A stretch of DNA of 64,000 nt from Acetobacter oryzoeni (GCF_004014775.2 NZ_CP042808.1:2115001-2179000), one strand, 5' to 3'; positions 5,566 to 15,420 are shown, numbered from the stretch's first letter. A program made the numbers and translations. Notes: a model not told the origin generated them from the sequence alone.

Positions 5566-8271
5566 CCACGTGGTATCAAACGCTATCCTGCGCCATTTAC
5601 CGTCACGACAAATATAGAGATAATTATCGTCAATCCGCACTTCGCCGTTATTCCCGCCATCGGTGGGCGATGCTGGAGCGGCAGTAGGAGGGTTTAGATA
5701 GACAGTTTTGGTTTCCCCATCAACAGCAACACCCAATGTGTTTCCGCAGATATTAACTGTTTTATTGAATAGATGAGATGTGAAGTGAGTAAATGTATAG
5801 AATTTATCAGAAATAGACACGTATCCACCCTGACCAATAGTGGAGTCTAACCCGCCATTAGTATAGGCCATTAGATATGTGCCGGCACTGCCTGAGCCCG
5901 GTTGAATTGCGATATTTAGGCCCCCATTATCATACCACAAATATGAACCGGGCGCGGTTGTCGGTTTTCCCAGAATGAAATTGCCATTTGTCCCAGCAAA
6001 CGAGCCTGTCTGCAAAACAGGATTTTGCTCGTAACTGTAAACACGCCAGACTTGGTCACGCACTGCACGCCACTGCGTATCCCGCACCCCTTGGCTGTTC
6101 ATGTGGTAAGCATTGGAACCGCCAATTAGCTGAACATTCCCGTCAATTTCGGAATACAGATCGTAGCAAGGTGTTGACGGAACATAGCGATGTACGTCTG
6201 GGCCCGGACGAGACCTATCACCAACGCAAATCCGGTGGAATTTAATATTTTTCCCGCCAATCTGCGACATTGTGAGGGAATATTGCCGCGCATCCAGCGG
6301 ACGCGCCATCAGGATATCACAAACGGTTGCCAACCCCGTTCCGTAATAAAACAGAGGGTAATTTGGATACCAAGACGGGTTGTTTGTGAACGGGGTGAAA
6401 ACACGCACGCGAACACGCGCCCCTACTGCCTCCACGCACATCCTGACAGGATTGCTCTGCGATACATTGGCGGGGATTGGAATATTTGTGGTTTGCTTGT
6501 TCGTGTTGGGGTCAATCACACCATCACTATAAGACCACGTGATAAAACCACTCGCATCGTCAAACCAAACGTAAACACCACAATCAAACGTAATGTTTAG
6601 TCCGTCATTGCCCATTGGGTTTAGCGCAACAATAAACGTGCCGGGAATTGCATCTAGATCAAAAGCCAGTGATGCATCAGTGCATTCATCTGCATACGTG
6701 CCGACAGCAGACGGGGCATGAGGCATTTCCCATTTGCCGTTTGCATAATTGTCAGAAGACAGTTCAAGCCAATTTTCATAAGAAGGCAGAGATGTTCCTG
6801 CAAGAGCGGGCACCATAGACAGAGCAACGTCTTCAGGGTCGTATCCGTCACGCGCTGATGCAACGTATCGGTCAAAATCAATATACCCAAACCCATTAGC
6901 CTGACAGTAGGTTTTGAGCCACCCAACTGATGCCTGAAACGCCCTTTGCCATGCCTCTGTGTAATAAGTAAGTTCACTTTCACCCGGATCTACAGCATTG
7001 GAGTAGGACGGACGATAAGTAACGCCGAAAATAATGTCAGGAACTTTTTCCTGTGATTTCCAGAAATTAACCGCAGAATATACATTGGCTGGAGAAAAAT
7101 TCGGGATATCGTTGCCCAGAAAATGCAATATCACTACGTCAGGATTTTGGCGCGCACAGCATGATTGCCAAGACTCGCCGCTTTTAGGGTCTTGCCAATC
7201 TGGGGCACCATAATTGGGGTTGATAAAATCAGACCAATGGGTTCCACCAATGGCCATATTGCGGTGGTCTATTTTAACTCCGGGGTTATCCCGTTTGAGC
7301 ATTTCGACAATCGCGTTTGGGTAAACAGCTATTTCGCACGGGTCGGACGCAATAGCGCCAATACTATCCCCCACGTTCATAAAAATGACTGCGCCGTTAT
7401 CCCGTGCGGCGATACCTGCCTGTTTTAGATGCTCAGGGCCAACCGTAGGATTAAATGTGTCAGGAGCAGACCCATACGCAGACCAGTGAACGTAATTCCC
7501 CCGGTTGTTAGTCTGCCCATTTACAACAGTTTTATCGTCCGTCACCGGGATGGAATGATTTGCTGCACTAAGATCGTCAGACCCATCTAAAGCCAAATCA
7601 GTGCCCGCAGGAATAGTGATTTTTCCACGCCCTGATTTATCTGCTGCGATAAACTGCTCTGTAACAGTAGTGCCCGCAAAATCAGCAACAGATACAATAT
7701 CGGCCTGTCTGTCAGACAGTGCGCGGGGTGCAGTAGCGCCCTTTGCTATGCTGATAGTTTTAGACGCATCGCCACCAGTTGCCTGCACAGCACCTGCGGC
7801 CTGAGAAACGGCATCACCCAGTGTATTGCCACCATTCCCAACCGTTGCTGTCTCATCAAGTGGCAGTAACGGCTTGAGCTTTGCGGGGGTAGCAGGTGTT
7901 GTGCCAGACGCGGCGGTCGCGGGGGTGATGGCCAACGAGCTCTCGCCTTGCAAAAGCAGCTGAGCTTTGCTGTCCAACTGAGCTGCGCCGCCAGCAACAC
8001 CCAGCTTATCGTTCATAGCCTGCGTGGCATTTTTGTAAGATGCATCAGACGCCGCCTGTGCAGTTGTTGCTGCATTCTCTGCAGCCTGAACTGCGGCTGG
8101 GATTCCCGCTGCCTCAGATACAGCCCCGCCAATAACACCTACAGGGACTTGCTGCGCTTCCTGTGTCCCATCAGGGTTTTTCACAACGCCCAGAACATTA
8201 TCAGTTGCGGCAATGGTCGTAGCAACTTTCAGGGCAGTAATTGGAGTTCCAGATTGGGTCGTACCGGACAT
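5560..8271 (-). CDS. tail fibre with SGNH-hydrolase (esterase) domain
   Basis: About 903 residues. The N-terminal 190 residues are an Ala/Thr-rich helical phage-attachment region. Then follows an SGNH/GDSL hydrolase domain with all blocks visible (numbered from the GTG at 8292): GDS at 308-310 with nucleophile Ser310, Gly350 in IGG, GND at 393-395 and a late His in AYHMNSQG. A beta-rich C-terminus ends with a small Trp/Arg tip domain. The likely role is binding and de-esterifying an acetylated surface polysaccharide, which acetic acid bacteria produce in quantity. ATG 8271 has AGGTGG just upstream; GTG 8292 lies in a terminator U-tract. Last gene of the tail block before lysis. Confidence 0.8.
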   Translation of the reverse strand: MSGTTQSGTPITALKVATTIAATDNVLGVVKNPDGTQEAQQVPVGVIGGAVSEAAGIPAAVQAAENAATTAQAASDASYKNATQAMNDKLGVAGGAAQLDSKAQLLLQGESSLAITPATAASGTTPATPAKLKPLLPLDETATVGNGGNTLGDAVSQAAGAVQATGGDASKTISIAKGATAPRALSDRQADIVSVADFAGTTVTEQFIAADKSGRGKITIPAGTDLALDGSDDLSAANHSIPVTDDKTVVNGQTNNRGNYVHWSAYGSAPDTFNPTVGPEHLKQAGIAARDNGAVIFMNVGDSIGAIASDPCEIAVYPNAIVEMLKRDNPGVKIDHRNMAIGGTHWSDFINPNYGAPDWQDPKSGESWQSCCARQNPDVVILHFLGNDIPNFSPANVYSAVNFWKSQEKVPDIIFGVTYRPSYSNAVDPGESELTYYTEAWQRAFQASVGWLKTYCQANGFGYIDFDRYVASARDGYDPEDVALSMVPALAGTSLPSYENWLELSSDNYANGKWEMPHAPSAVGTYADECTDASLAFDLDAIPGTFIVALNPMGNDGLNITFDCGVYVWFDDASGFITWSYSDGVIDPNTNKQTTNIPIPANVSQSNPVRMCVEAVGARVRVRVFTPFTNNPSWYPNYPLFYYGTGLATVCDILMARPLDARQYSLTMSQIGGKNIKFHRICVGDRSRPGPDVHRYVPSTPCYDLYSEIDGNVQLIGGSNAYHMNSQGVRDTQWRAVRDQVWRVYSYEQNPVLQTGSFAGTNGNFILGKPTTAPGSYLWYDNGGLNIAIQPGSGSAGTYLMAYTNGGLDSTIGQGGYVSISDKFYTFTHFTSHLFNKTVNICGNTLGVAVDGETKTVYLNPPTAAPASPTDGGNNGEVRIDDNYLYICRDGKWRRIAFDTTWS

Positions 8272-8292
8272 TTTCCACCTAAATTTGGGCAC

Positions 8293-8317
8293 AAAAAAAC
8301 CGGCTCTATGGCCGGTT
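8293..8317 (-). terminator. intrinsic terminator ahead of the fibre gene
   Basis: Read on the minus strand, AACCGGC and GCCGGTT form a perfect 7-bp stem with a 6-base loop, followed by seven T's. It separates the baseplate and fibre-adaptor genes from the SGNH fibre and lysis genes. Confidence 0.75.
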
Positions 8318-8342
8318 GAAATTCGGGAGATTGCTAATCAGG

Positions 8343-8969
8343 TCAAGCAATCAGGAGTAGATCAGACGCGACAGTCTCGATGTTTTGCCCCAGAGGCACG
8401 CCGCCCGCGTCTAGTATCTGGGTGCCGTTAGGAAGCAGCAGCGTATCAAACGACTGCGTGATAGTGCTGCCCAACGTCAGGATCGTCCCGCTTGGGGCTC
8501 GCATTGCATTGGGAGGTACAGGCGTGCCGTCTGGCAGCACCGGAACCGCGCCGGATGTCGCGCCGGAAAATCCTGCTGATATGGCGAGCTGCACATCCTG
8601 ACAAATCACCCGGCCCTGTTGTGTGGTGACGGTCACGCGCACAGTCTGCATAGTATCCGGCGGCCCTGATCCCAGAAACACGCTTACGAGGCCGTTGACG
8701 ATCGTTACCCAAAGGACCTCAAGATCATCATTAGATCCAGTGGCTGTGGGAACGCTGACAGAGGCAGAGGCCGCATAGTCGCCGGTGCAGCGCAGAACCG
8801 CAGACAAGTCGAGCGAGAAATCAAACCGGTCCACGCTCGGCTTCGGGGCCCACGCAATAATGATAACATCCGGGACCAGTCCTCGTGCGCGCAGGTTGGC
8901 CGGGGGCGCAATAGGTATCACTCGAGATTGTGCAGGCTGCCATACTGGGGATTGGATTGGCGCAGTCAT
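8343..8969 (-). CDS. phage tail/fibre-associated structural protein
   Basis: 208 residues from the ATG at 8969, which overlaps the stop of the preceding gene as ATGA; an earlier in-frame start is not supported. Beta-rich with Ser/Thr/Val strands, no catalytic motif, and a C-terminal part rich in Pro/Gly turns. Position between DUF2612-type tail genes and the main fibre suggests a fibre connector or tip protein. The family is not recognised. Confidence 0.6.
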   Translation of the reverse strand: MTAPIQSPVWQPAQSRVIPIAPPANLRARGLVPDVIIIAWAPKPSVDRFDFSLDLSAVLRCTGDYAASASVSVPTATGSNDDLEVLWVTIVNGLVSVFLGSGPPDTMQTVRVTVTTQQGRVICQDVQLAISAGFSGATSGAVPVLPDGTPVPPNAMRAPSGTILTLGSTITQSFDTLLLPNGTQILDAGGVPLGQNIETVASDLLLIA

Positions 8970-9148
8970 GGCGTAGAGGCAATTGTTACCGCAGATGCAT
9001 TCGGAACAATGACATAATAGCAATCGCCCCCCTCATCAGAGCACCGATACGCCATTAACCTCGGGAACCATTTTGGTTCAGAGTATGACGTAAACACTGC
9101 AGAATTAGACGTCACCGTGACCGTCCATGTGGTTTGCGTATCAGCCAT
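8966..9148 (-). CDS. small tail-region protein, unknown
   Basis: 60 residues, beta-rich with Thr/Val alternation, three Cys and several Tyr; no domain recognised. It is linked by overlaps to genes on both sides (shares bases with the stop at 9148 and the start at 8969), which supports expression in the late operon. Confidence 0.55.
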   Translation of the reverse strand: MADTQTTWTVTVTSNSAVFTSYSEPKWFPRLMAYRCSDEGGDCYYVIVPNASAVTIASTP

Positions 9149-10533
9149 TATGAACTCGTATCTGTATAGGTGCTGGAATACACGGTGCAGCTGGTGCCGA
9201 GGAGTTTTGCGCCAGCGCCGGATGAAACGGGGCCGTTGTTCACAGGCGGCGGGATATTATACGTCTGCGGGCCGTAATAGCCGTTTACTGTATATGTGCC
9301 GTTCGCTGCATTCACGTATCCAGATGCAGCCGCCGTGACGCTCCCTAATGAGACACCTAGAAACTGGGTGTAAATGGCCTTTGATATGTAACTTTTGTCT
9401 TCTGCATCGCATAACAATGCGCCATCTGAGATGGGAGTTATGGACCCTAAAACGCCTGAATTACTCAGGCTGTATGGGGTTAATTTTGTGAGATCAAAGG
9501 CGATTAGGTTGGGGTTTGTATCGTCCTCAGGTCCCCCAACATACAAAATATTCAGAGCCGGATCGGCTGCGATATTTGTATATCCCTGCGTCCCACTCAA
9601 TTGAGTGATGGATTTAGTTTTATCCGCCGGGAGATAATACGTATAAGGGTTGGCGGAACCCTCTGCTGCATCCGATATATAGATCAGATCATTGTTGTAG
9701 GGAACGATATCGCCGGATAGCGCAGGATTTCCCGAGAACGTATTAACTAATGCCCCCGCAGTGCTGAATGTGTATATCGTGCCTTTGTCCTGAGACACTG
9801 CCCAGAAATGATCAGCATTGCCGCTGTAATAAACTCCGCCAATAGACAATGACGTATAGTTTGTAATGCTCTTGTCTTGCTTGACGATAAACGCGCCAGT
9901 GACAAGAGAGCCGTCATCTAGCGTTGCGCAGTCATAAAATACAGTCTGATTGATATTCTCGCGAAACACGAGTGTAGCAGAGCTGCTCCAGTATTCTACG
10001 GTGCCGTTACCCACAAGCCAGAAAGAGTTCCCTGCGGATGGAACAATGACTGCGCTATTTATTTGGGTTTGCACCTTAACCGGAGATGCGCCTACCTGAG
10101 CAAAAAAGTAATATACAGATGATGCATCCACGACAAAGCCGTTTCCATTCAATGGCACGGATTTATCCCAGATGCTCATATCTACAGAATACGCATTTAA
10201 CGTTCCGCCATCAGCTCCGTATTCGTAATACTTGCTTACCGTGTCAGAGCCCATCGCGTTATACGCGCCAATAATCCTCTTATCGGCTGTGATGAGCGTG
10301 CGTAAGGCTCCCCCGCTTGCATTCTGCATCAGATTATTGCCTGGGCGCATTCCGGCACAATCACTGCGCACAATTTTAACTGCGTCAGCGGATGGTAAGA
10401 GCTGGACCATATCGTTTTTGTCGATATTGCTCCGCGCGGTGATGGCGACCTTTACCTCGCCATTTCCCCCTGAGCCGCCGCTACCATCGCCTGTGACAGT
10501 TACAGAGGAAAAATCAGAACGGTAAATCCCCAT
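9148..10533 (-). CDS. large beta-rich tail/fibre protein, possible propeller fold
   Basis: 461 residues from the ATG at 10533, which has GAGGGGAA upstream; the stop of the preceding gene lies two bases before it. The body consists of repeated beta segments with motifs of the type NxLYVGG, DLIYIS, SSVYYFF at fairly regular intervals, suggesting a beta-propeller. The N-terminus has a short Gly/Ser linker. Probably a receptor-binding or fibre component; no enzyme motif seen. Confidence 0.6.
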   Translation of the reverse strand: MGIYRSDFSSVTVTGDGSGGSGGNGEVKVAITARSNIDKNDMVQLLPSADAVKIVRSDCAGMRPGNNLMQNASGGALRTLITADKRIIGAYNAMGSDTVSKYYEYGADGGTLNAYSVDMSIWDKSVPLNGNGFVVDASSVYYFFAQVGASPVKVQTQINSAVIVPSAGNSFWLVGNGTVEYWSSSATLVFRENINQTVFYDCATLDDGSLVTGAFIVKQDKSITNYTSLSIGGVYYSGNADHFWAVSQDKGTIYTFSTAGALVNTFSGNPALSGDIVPYNNDLIYISDAAEGSANPYTYYLPADKTKSITQLSGTQGYTNIAADPALNILYVGGPEDDTNPNLIAFDLTKLTPYSLSNSGVLGSITPISDGALLCDAEDKSYISKAIYTQFLGVSLGSVTAAASGYVNAANGTYTVNGYYGPQTYNIPPPVNNGPVSSGAGAKLLGTSCTVYSSTYTDTSS

Positions 10534-10534
10534 A

Positions 10535-10858
10535 TCAATTCCCCTCAAATCCGTGGACACGGGCGCTGCAAACGCCATACTGATCAAAAACGTAAATGCT
10601 CTCGCCGGGAGAAATCACCATCCCTGTGCGCTCGTAAACATTCCCGGAATTTACGGTCTGATTGTATTCAACGTAATCAGCGCTTGTGATGCCGCTTGCA
10701 TCAGACGCATTGGAAATGGCAACACGCACGCCATTAGTTTCAGCAGTAGACATATTGCAAAATGCAATATTCATTGTCGCAGGGCTGCTCCCGCTATTTG
10801 TGTAAATCTTCACAAACTTTGCGACAGGAAGGGATGCATTCCACCCGTTGGATGCCAT
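10535..10858 (-). CDS. small tail-fibre-region protein
   Basis: 107 residues, beta-rich, compact, with a hydrophobic core pattern like a jelly-roll (VKIYTNSG, NIAFCN, VRVAISN, SIYVFD). Follows directly from the next gene upstream with a one-base overlap. Likely structural; family not recognised. Confidence 0.55.
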   Translation of the reverse strand: MASNGWNASLPVAKFVKIYTNSGSSPATMNIAFCNMSTAETNGVRVAISNASDASGITSADYVEYNQTVNSGNVYERTGMVISPGESIYVFDQYGVCSARVHGFEGN

Positions 10859-11181
10859 TAGATTTGCCCCATAAAATAGAGATACGGTGCTGATGCCGCT
10901 AACTGGTTTTTGAATGTGTTGGAGAGTGCCGATTTGAAATTATTTTCAAATGTCGGAACATCACCATTATCAAGCGTATCGTTCCCGCTCTGGTCTGCGG
11001 TGTATTGCCCAATCATCGCAGCCACAAACGATGTTTGTCGTAACGCTGTATTTACGGACGTGGCATCGGCTATCCCGACCTGATACCCAAACGAGACCTC
11101 GGGCTTGGCCGACCAGACGGCAGGCGCATATGTGTTCGCGCCAGTTCCAGACGCGAATAAAACTATCTGATTAGCTGGCAT
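10858..11181 (-). CDS. tail-fibre-region protein, unknown
   Basis: 107 residues. The start MPANQIVLFASG resembles the N-termini of short phage fibre-adaptor proteins. No membrane segments or catalytic motif. It overlaps the DUF2612 gene by 11 bases and the next gene by one. Presumed fibre/baseplate connector from position. Confidence 0.55.
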   Translation of the reverse strand: MPANQIVLFASGTGANTYAPAVWSAKPEVSFGYQVGIADATSVNTALRQTSFVAAMIGQYTADQSGNDTLDNGDVPTFENNFKSALSNTFKNQLAASAPYLYFMGQI

Positions 11182-12154
11182 GAGTTATCCAGTTGCACTG
11201 AGGAAAAGTGAGCGTGGCTTTTGTGACCGTGCCAGAGCTGCTCGTAATGACAATTTCATTTCCGCTGGCAGATATGCCGCCCAATGGCGTTTGCAGAGAA
11301 AATGAAAGGCCGCTTATCACACCGTCAGAAAAAGAAATGCTTGGAGCATCTGTGCTCTGGGTTGCCGCGGCATAGTTCGAGAGCCATACCCCAACCCCAC
11401 TCCCATCTCGCCCGTTCGCGCCTAAAGGCAGAGTGAAATTCCCCGACTGTACATCTTCAGAGGCAAACGCAACACGCACCATAAACGCGCCATCTGGGGG
11501 CTGCTCACCCACAATGAGCGCCTCGATCCCCGGACACCATAGACCCAGAGATGCAGGTGTTAACGCCTGCGCCGCCCATGACGCTTCGTTCCACCCTGCA
11601 AAAAATCCCGCTTCCAGATTGAATGCAAAGACCTTGCTGCTCGGCGAAACTATGACATTTCTGGTTTTGACACCTGCCGGCCTGACATCCACCATGTCAG
11701 ACAAGATGGCAGCCTGCCATTTGGGCGCGATACTTCCCAGCAGGGCAATGTCCTGCGACATATCAAGGTTGTCTCGAATGGCAGCAGACCCATCCCCGCT
11801 CAGGATTTGATCGTACGCAGCCTCGGTTCCCTGAATAGTGCCGTCCCAGATATTTGCGGCAGCCCCAGCGTAAAGCAATTTTCTGTAGTCATCATCACCA
11901 AGCGTAACAACCTCAGTGCCCTGTATCCCGTATCGGATGCCGTAGGCGGGAACAGTTAGAGTACGGGGCTGTCCAATTATGCGCCCCCATACATCCAATC
12001 CCCATCCAGTTGCGGTTCTGATATTCCAGACGCCGTTATACCATTCGTCAATCAAGGCCTGCGGATCTATGGCCTGATTCCAACCCTCCAAGATTGTCGT
12101 AATCCGCGCACTACACGCGTATTGAGACAATACAGTTTTGAGGTAATCGCGCAT
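11171..12154 (-). CDS. DUF2612 baseplate/tail protein
   Basis: 327 residues. The N-terminal half, with the signature around residues 30-110 (LIDEWYNGVWNI, GWGLDVWGRIIG), matches DUF2612, a family encoded after baseplate J in contractile-tail phages and corresponding in place to gpI. The C-terminal half is Ser/Gly-rich beta structure that may hold fibres. It overlaps baseplate J by one base. Confidence 0.75.
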   Translation of the reverse strand: MRDYLKTVLSQYACSARITTILEGWNQAIDPQALIDEWYNGVWNIRTATGWGLDVWGRIIGQPRTLTVPAYGIRYGIQGTEVVTLGDDDYRKLLYAGAAANIWDGTIQGTEAAYDQILSGDGSAAIRDNLDMSQDIALLGSIAPKWQAAILSDMVDVRPAGVKTRNVIVSPSSKVFAFNLEAGFFAGWNEASWAAQALTPASLGLWCPGIEALIVGEQPPDGAFMVRVAFASEDVQSGNFTLPLGANGRDGSGVGVWLSNYAAATQSTDAPSISFSDGVISGLSFSLQTPLGGISASGNEIVITSSSGTVTKATLTFPQCNWITHAS

Positions 12155-13365
12155 TACACAACCGAGACGGTTATATTTTCTGGGAGAATTTCAGGGATGC
12201 TGTCAGCGCCGACAGAAATGAACAATCCTGACGGCTCAGGAGATAATCCCATAGTAATACTGAGAAGCTTTGCCCATGACCCTATGCCCTGCACAATGTC
12301 GTAAAACTGGCTGGCGTAGAGCATGCTATCGATTTTCAATTCATATTCCGAACCCTCCCCGTAAAATGCATCGATAATTGCATCTTGCACGAGATTGGAA
12401 AAATTATTCGGCGTGGAAGCTGATTTCACCAACACCACAGATAAAAAGACGGGTGCCTTTTGAGCGCGGGAGAACAAAACCGTCTGCGCACCATCTGCCG
12501 CATTATTATCGACAACCGCAGTCGTGCCGGTATAACCGCACCCCGCAGGCTTTTTTTGACGTATCGCCGCGGCCACGTCCGCATCCGACCCGCCATCTAC
12601 ACAGACATACACAGAATGCGGGCTAATCGTGACGTCATCTACCGTGATGGGCGTATCATTCGGATTGTCGCATGCGTACGCATCGTTTACGCCCGCAACA
12701 GACAGAACGGCACCCCGGATAGCAGACACAGATCCAGTAGCATTCTTGGCAACTGATGCCCGGCGGCGAACTTCAAAATGCTGCCGCCCCTCAACATCAG
12801 AGCCAATGATACCATCTGCAGCATTGGATACAGATGAGAGCCCGACAACAGACTGATATATCTCTATCGTATTTGCTGGGCACGCGATTGGCCCCGTTAC
12901 GGTGCAGGCAAAATCGCCAGCGCCAGCTCCTGTTGCATCCAGCGTGATATCGTTAGCCGCTGCATATGTGTTGCCATTGCCATCCTGAACAAGCGTACCC
13001 TGTGGGATCACGGCATTCGCCGCGCCCGAGCACGCCACAGAAACAACGGTAGACGTAGCAGGCAACCTTTCTAGGAAATAGATATCCCCAATGGCATCCT
13101 GCATACGGCCAGAAGCACGCGCCGGGTCCACCCCATTAAACACGGCCAGCATCTGATCATATGCATCACCCAGAATGGCCGTTAGCGTCATAGCCAACTG
13201 CCCTTGCGGGGTGGAAAGCGCCGTATTCAGATTATTGCCAAAGGCCGCATTGATATCCGCCAATGCGCCGGAAAGTATGTCTGTTTCTGCAGGGGATACA
13301 AACCCGGCATCAGTAAGGGATGGCGCAGGAACAGATGTGGTGCCTGTGGTGAGGGTATCAGACAT
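12154..13365 (-). CDS. baseplate J-like protein
   Basis: 403 residues, the usual length of phage baseplate J (P2 gpJ / T4 gp6 type). The central part has the family's segments VPQGTLVQ-like (VIPQGTLVQDG), the GxSSVSNAADG loop, and RRRAS with the VAGVNDAYACDNPND region. It forms wedges of the hexagonal baseplate around the tail tube. Gene order W/gp25, J, DUF2612 is the classical one. Confidence 0.88.
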   Translation of the reverse strand: MSDTLTTGTTSVPAPSLTDAGFVSPAETDILSGALADINAAFGNNLNTALSTPQGQLAMTLTAILGDAYDQMLAVFNGVDPARASGRMQDAIGDIYFLERLPATSTVVSVACSGAANAVIPQGTLVQDGNGNTYAAANDITLDATGAGAGDFACTVTGPIACPANTIEIYQSVVGLSSVSNAADGIIGSDVEGRQHFEVRRRASVAKNATGSVSAIRGAVLSVAGVNDAYACDNPNDTPITVDDVTISPHSVYVCVDGGSDADVAAAIRQKKPAGCGYTGTTAVVDNNAADGAQTVLFSRAQKAPVFLSVVLVKSASTPNNFSNLVQDAIIDAFYGEGSEYELKIDSMLYASQFYDIVQGIGSWAKLLSITMGLSPEPSGLFISVGADSIPEILPENITVSVV

Positions 13366-13403
13366 AGTAATTCCTGAGCATCATTTTCTGAAATATGCAG
13401 GCG

Positions 13404-13820
13404 TTATAATAATACGTCACTGCTATTGAGCGCGCTCTGGTCAAGGGTGAAGTATGTGGTGGACCCGAATCCGATACCTAGCTGCGTTCCATCGGTGAGT
13501 TTTAGTAAAATTTGCCCAGTCAGTTGGCGCGAAATTGTCATTGCAGTCAGGACGCATTGAGCAGATTCAACTAAGGGAACTGTTTTGGCTTCTGCCTCAA
13601 CATCTGATCTGAATACCGGGGCAGACTGCGTGCGGCCTAGAATGTTATTCAGATAAGGCAGTCCTAGGTCCGTATCATACCAGCATTCCCCTTGGAACAC
13701 GCGCACGGCAGATGCTGTATCCTGCGCTACCGCATAAGGCGCATCAGCTACTGCAATATTACCAGACGCGTCAGCGACTAAATCCCAAGAGGATCGGTCG
13801 AGTAGCAAAGTCGAAGGCAT
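13404..13820 (-). CDS. baseplate wedge protein, W/gp25-like
   Basis: 138 residues. Conserved points of the gp25/GpW-like wedge family are visible: the start of a strand with DLVADASGNI, the central EGECWYDTDLGLPY segment and an Arg near FRSDVEAEAK. These proteins join J to the sheath start. Next to baseplate J and Gp138. Confidence 0.75.
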   Translation of the reverse strand: MPSTLLLDRSSWDLVADASGNIAVADAPYAVAQDTASAVRVFQGECWYDTDLGLPYLNNILGRTQSAPVFRSDVEAEAKTVPLVESAQCVLTAMTISRQLTGQILLKLTDGTQLGIGFGSTTYFTLDQSALNSSDVLL

Positions 13821-13832
13821 GTTGGATCCTTA

Positions 13833-14480
13833 TTATTCCGGGGGGGCTGTCGTGCCGCTTCCTGGCTGAACACCGGAATGCTTATGCTTCGTGAGGCTTA
13901 TATTCCCCGCCTTCACATCGCCGCTGGCCGAGATATCGCCAGACACAGACACATCGCATCCAATCTTGACTGATCCGGCCTCAATATCCATCGCACCGCT
14001 GGTCTTGATCTTGACGCCACTACCAGTGAGCCAGATGTATTCGTGCGGAACAGAATTTAGAAAGCCGCCAACGTAAAGTGCATCCGCAATATCCTGCTGC
14101 GCGTAAGAACCAGGTGCGGCAGATTTACGCGATGCTTTGACGTTGGCTATATCCCGGTCCGAGATGATAGCAATTCCGATATCACCCGGCGTAGGATCTA
14201 CAATTACCGCGCTATGCCCACCTTGAAGTCGGAAATACGGGACATCATAAATCACGCCATGCGGCACCGTGCCTCCCGCACCATCCTGCTGATGAACCAT
14301 TGGGATTACATCAACAAATCCTACTGGGTTAAGGCCAGATCCCGAGACGGCCTGCACCTGTACCAATAGGGCTGTGCGGCGACCGTTCAAAATATTTCGC
14401 ACAACCGCAGAAAGTGCCCCGAACTGGGATGTGAGATCACGCGCCCTGAGCAGGGTGTCGAAGGATTTACTTTCTGACAA
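13833..14480 (-). CDS. Gp138-type membrane-puncture baseplate protein
   Basis: 215 residues. The N-terminal domain matches the Gp138/phi92 spike family (an OB-fold with PVGFVDVIPMVHQQ and a PYFRLQGG strand), followed by short beta-helix-like repeats ('SGDISASGDVKAGN'). It would form the trimeric spike at the tail tip. It overlaps the hub gene by 14 bases. Confidence 0.75.
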   Translation of the reverse strand: MSESKSFDTLLRARDLTSQFGALSAVVRNILNGRRTALLVQVQAVSGSGLNPVGFVDVIPMVHQQDGAGGTVPHGVIYDVPYFRLQGGHSAVIVDPTPGDIGIAIISDRDIANVKASRKSAAPGSYAQQDIADALYVGGFLNSVPHEYIWLTGSGVKIKTSGAMDIEAGSVKIGCDVSVSGDISASGDVKAGNISLTKHKHSGVQPGSGTTAPPE

Positions 14481-15420
14481 ACTGCCCTCTCACACTTTGC
14501 GCCATTACATCAGTGAACCATGGCCCCCCGGGCGTTTCGCTGGATATGTTATGAGCCACTTGCATCACCAACCAACTTCCATTTCCAGATGTGTTGCCGA
14601 ATGTATTGGCCCAGCCGGTAGGAAGGTATTTGCTCTCAATTTCAACGAATTCATTGAAAACAATAAGCGGATTAAATAAGCAGCGAAACGCTATGCCCCC
14701 TTCTGCATAACTCGGGTATCCAACTAGACCTGTGGATTTGGATATATAGGGGACGTTATTCCCCGGGGTCGGGTCATCACGCGGCCAAATTATTAGCTGA
14801 TTATTACTGATATTTACGACAATATTTGGCAATTTTTGCATCAAGAGTGCAATCTGCTGTCCGGGAGAGCCCGGAAAATTTGGATTCAGCAGAACATCAT
14901 TGCAGCCTCGGTTGACGAATGCATACCCAGCTTTCGTGGCTATCGTCTCCAGAACCACATCTGCCCGAACTGTGCCCCGGAACACTGTCGGCGCACAAGA
15001 TGTAGCATTACCAATCAGAGAGGACTGCGCCTGCGCCACAAACCCGACATCTGGAGCATTGCTGTAGTCTGCAAACGCGACTGTGATGCCCCCTTGAAAT
15101 ACTAGGGGCATGCCATTGATGTCGTCACCTGCGTAAATCTGGATCTGATTGGGGCTAGATGTAACGATATCAAACCGAGCAGTAGATAGCCGGTTCATCA
15201 TATCCAGAGCTAGACCGCTAATCTGGACGGACGCAATCGCAGCTGTAGGGAACTCGGCATTTTCGATTGTGGCAGACACTCGGTAGCCGTCCAAGGTAAT
15301 TGTATCTTCCCCGTTCGGCCCGAATGCCCCGGAGGCCAGCATAAACACCACCCGGATTTTCTTGCGCGTAAAACTACGGGCGGGACGCTTGGAAACCGCA
15401 ACAACCTCGCTATCGCTCAT
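14467..15420 (-). CDS. baseplate hub protein
   Basis: 317 residues with the character of a hub protein (gpD/gp27-like): alternating strands, LALDMMNRLS, a pattern of YAGDDINGMPLVFQGGITVAFADYSN, and a later segment with PGNNVPYISKSTGLVG. Encoded between a small baseplate protein and the Gp138 spike, the usual place of the hub in phages with DUF3383 sheaths. Its basic N-terminal start overlaps the gene before by four bases. Confidence 0.65.
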   Translation of the reverse strand: MSDSEVVAVSKRPARSFTRKKIRVVFMLASGAFGPNGEDTITLDGYRVSATIENAEFPTAAIASVQISGLALDMMNRLSTARFDIVTSSPNQIQIYAGDDINGMPLVFQGGITVAFADYSNAPDVGFVAQAQSSLIGNATSCAPTVFRGTVRADVVLETIATKAGYAFVNRGCNDVLLNPNFPGSPGQQIALLMQKLPNIVVNISNNQLIIWPRDDPTPGNNVPYISKSTGLVGYPSYAEGGIAFRCLFNPLIVFNEFVEIESKYLPTGWANTFGNTSGNGSWLVMQVAHNISSETPGGPWFTDVMAQSVRGQFVRK

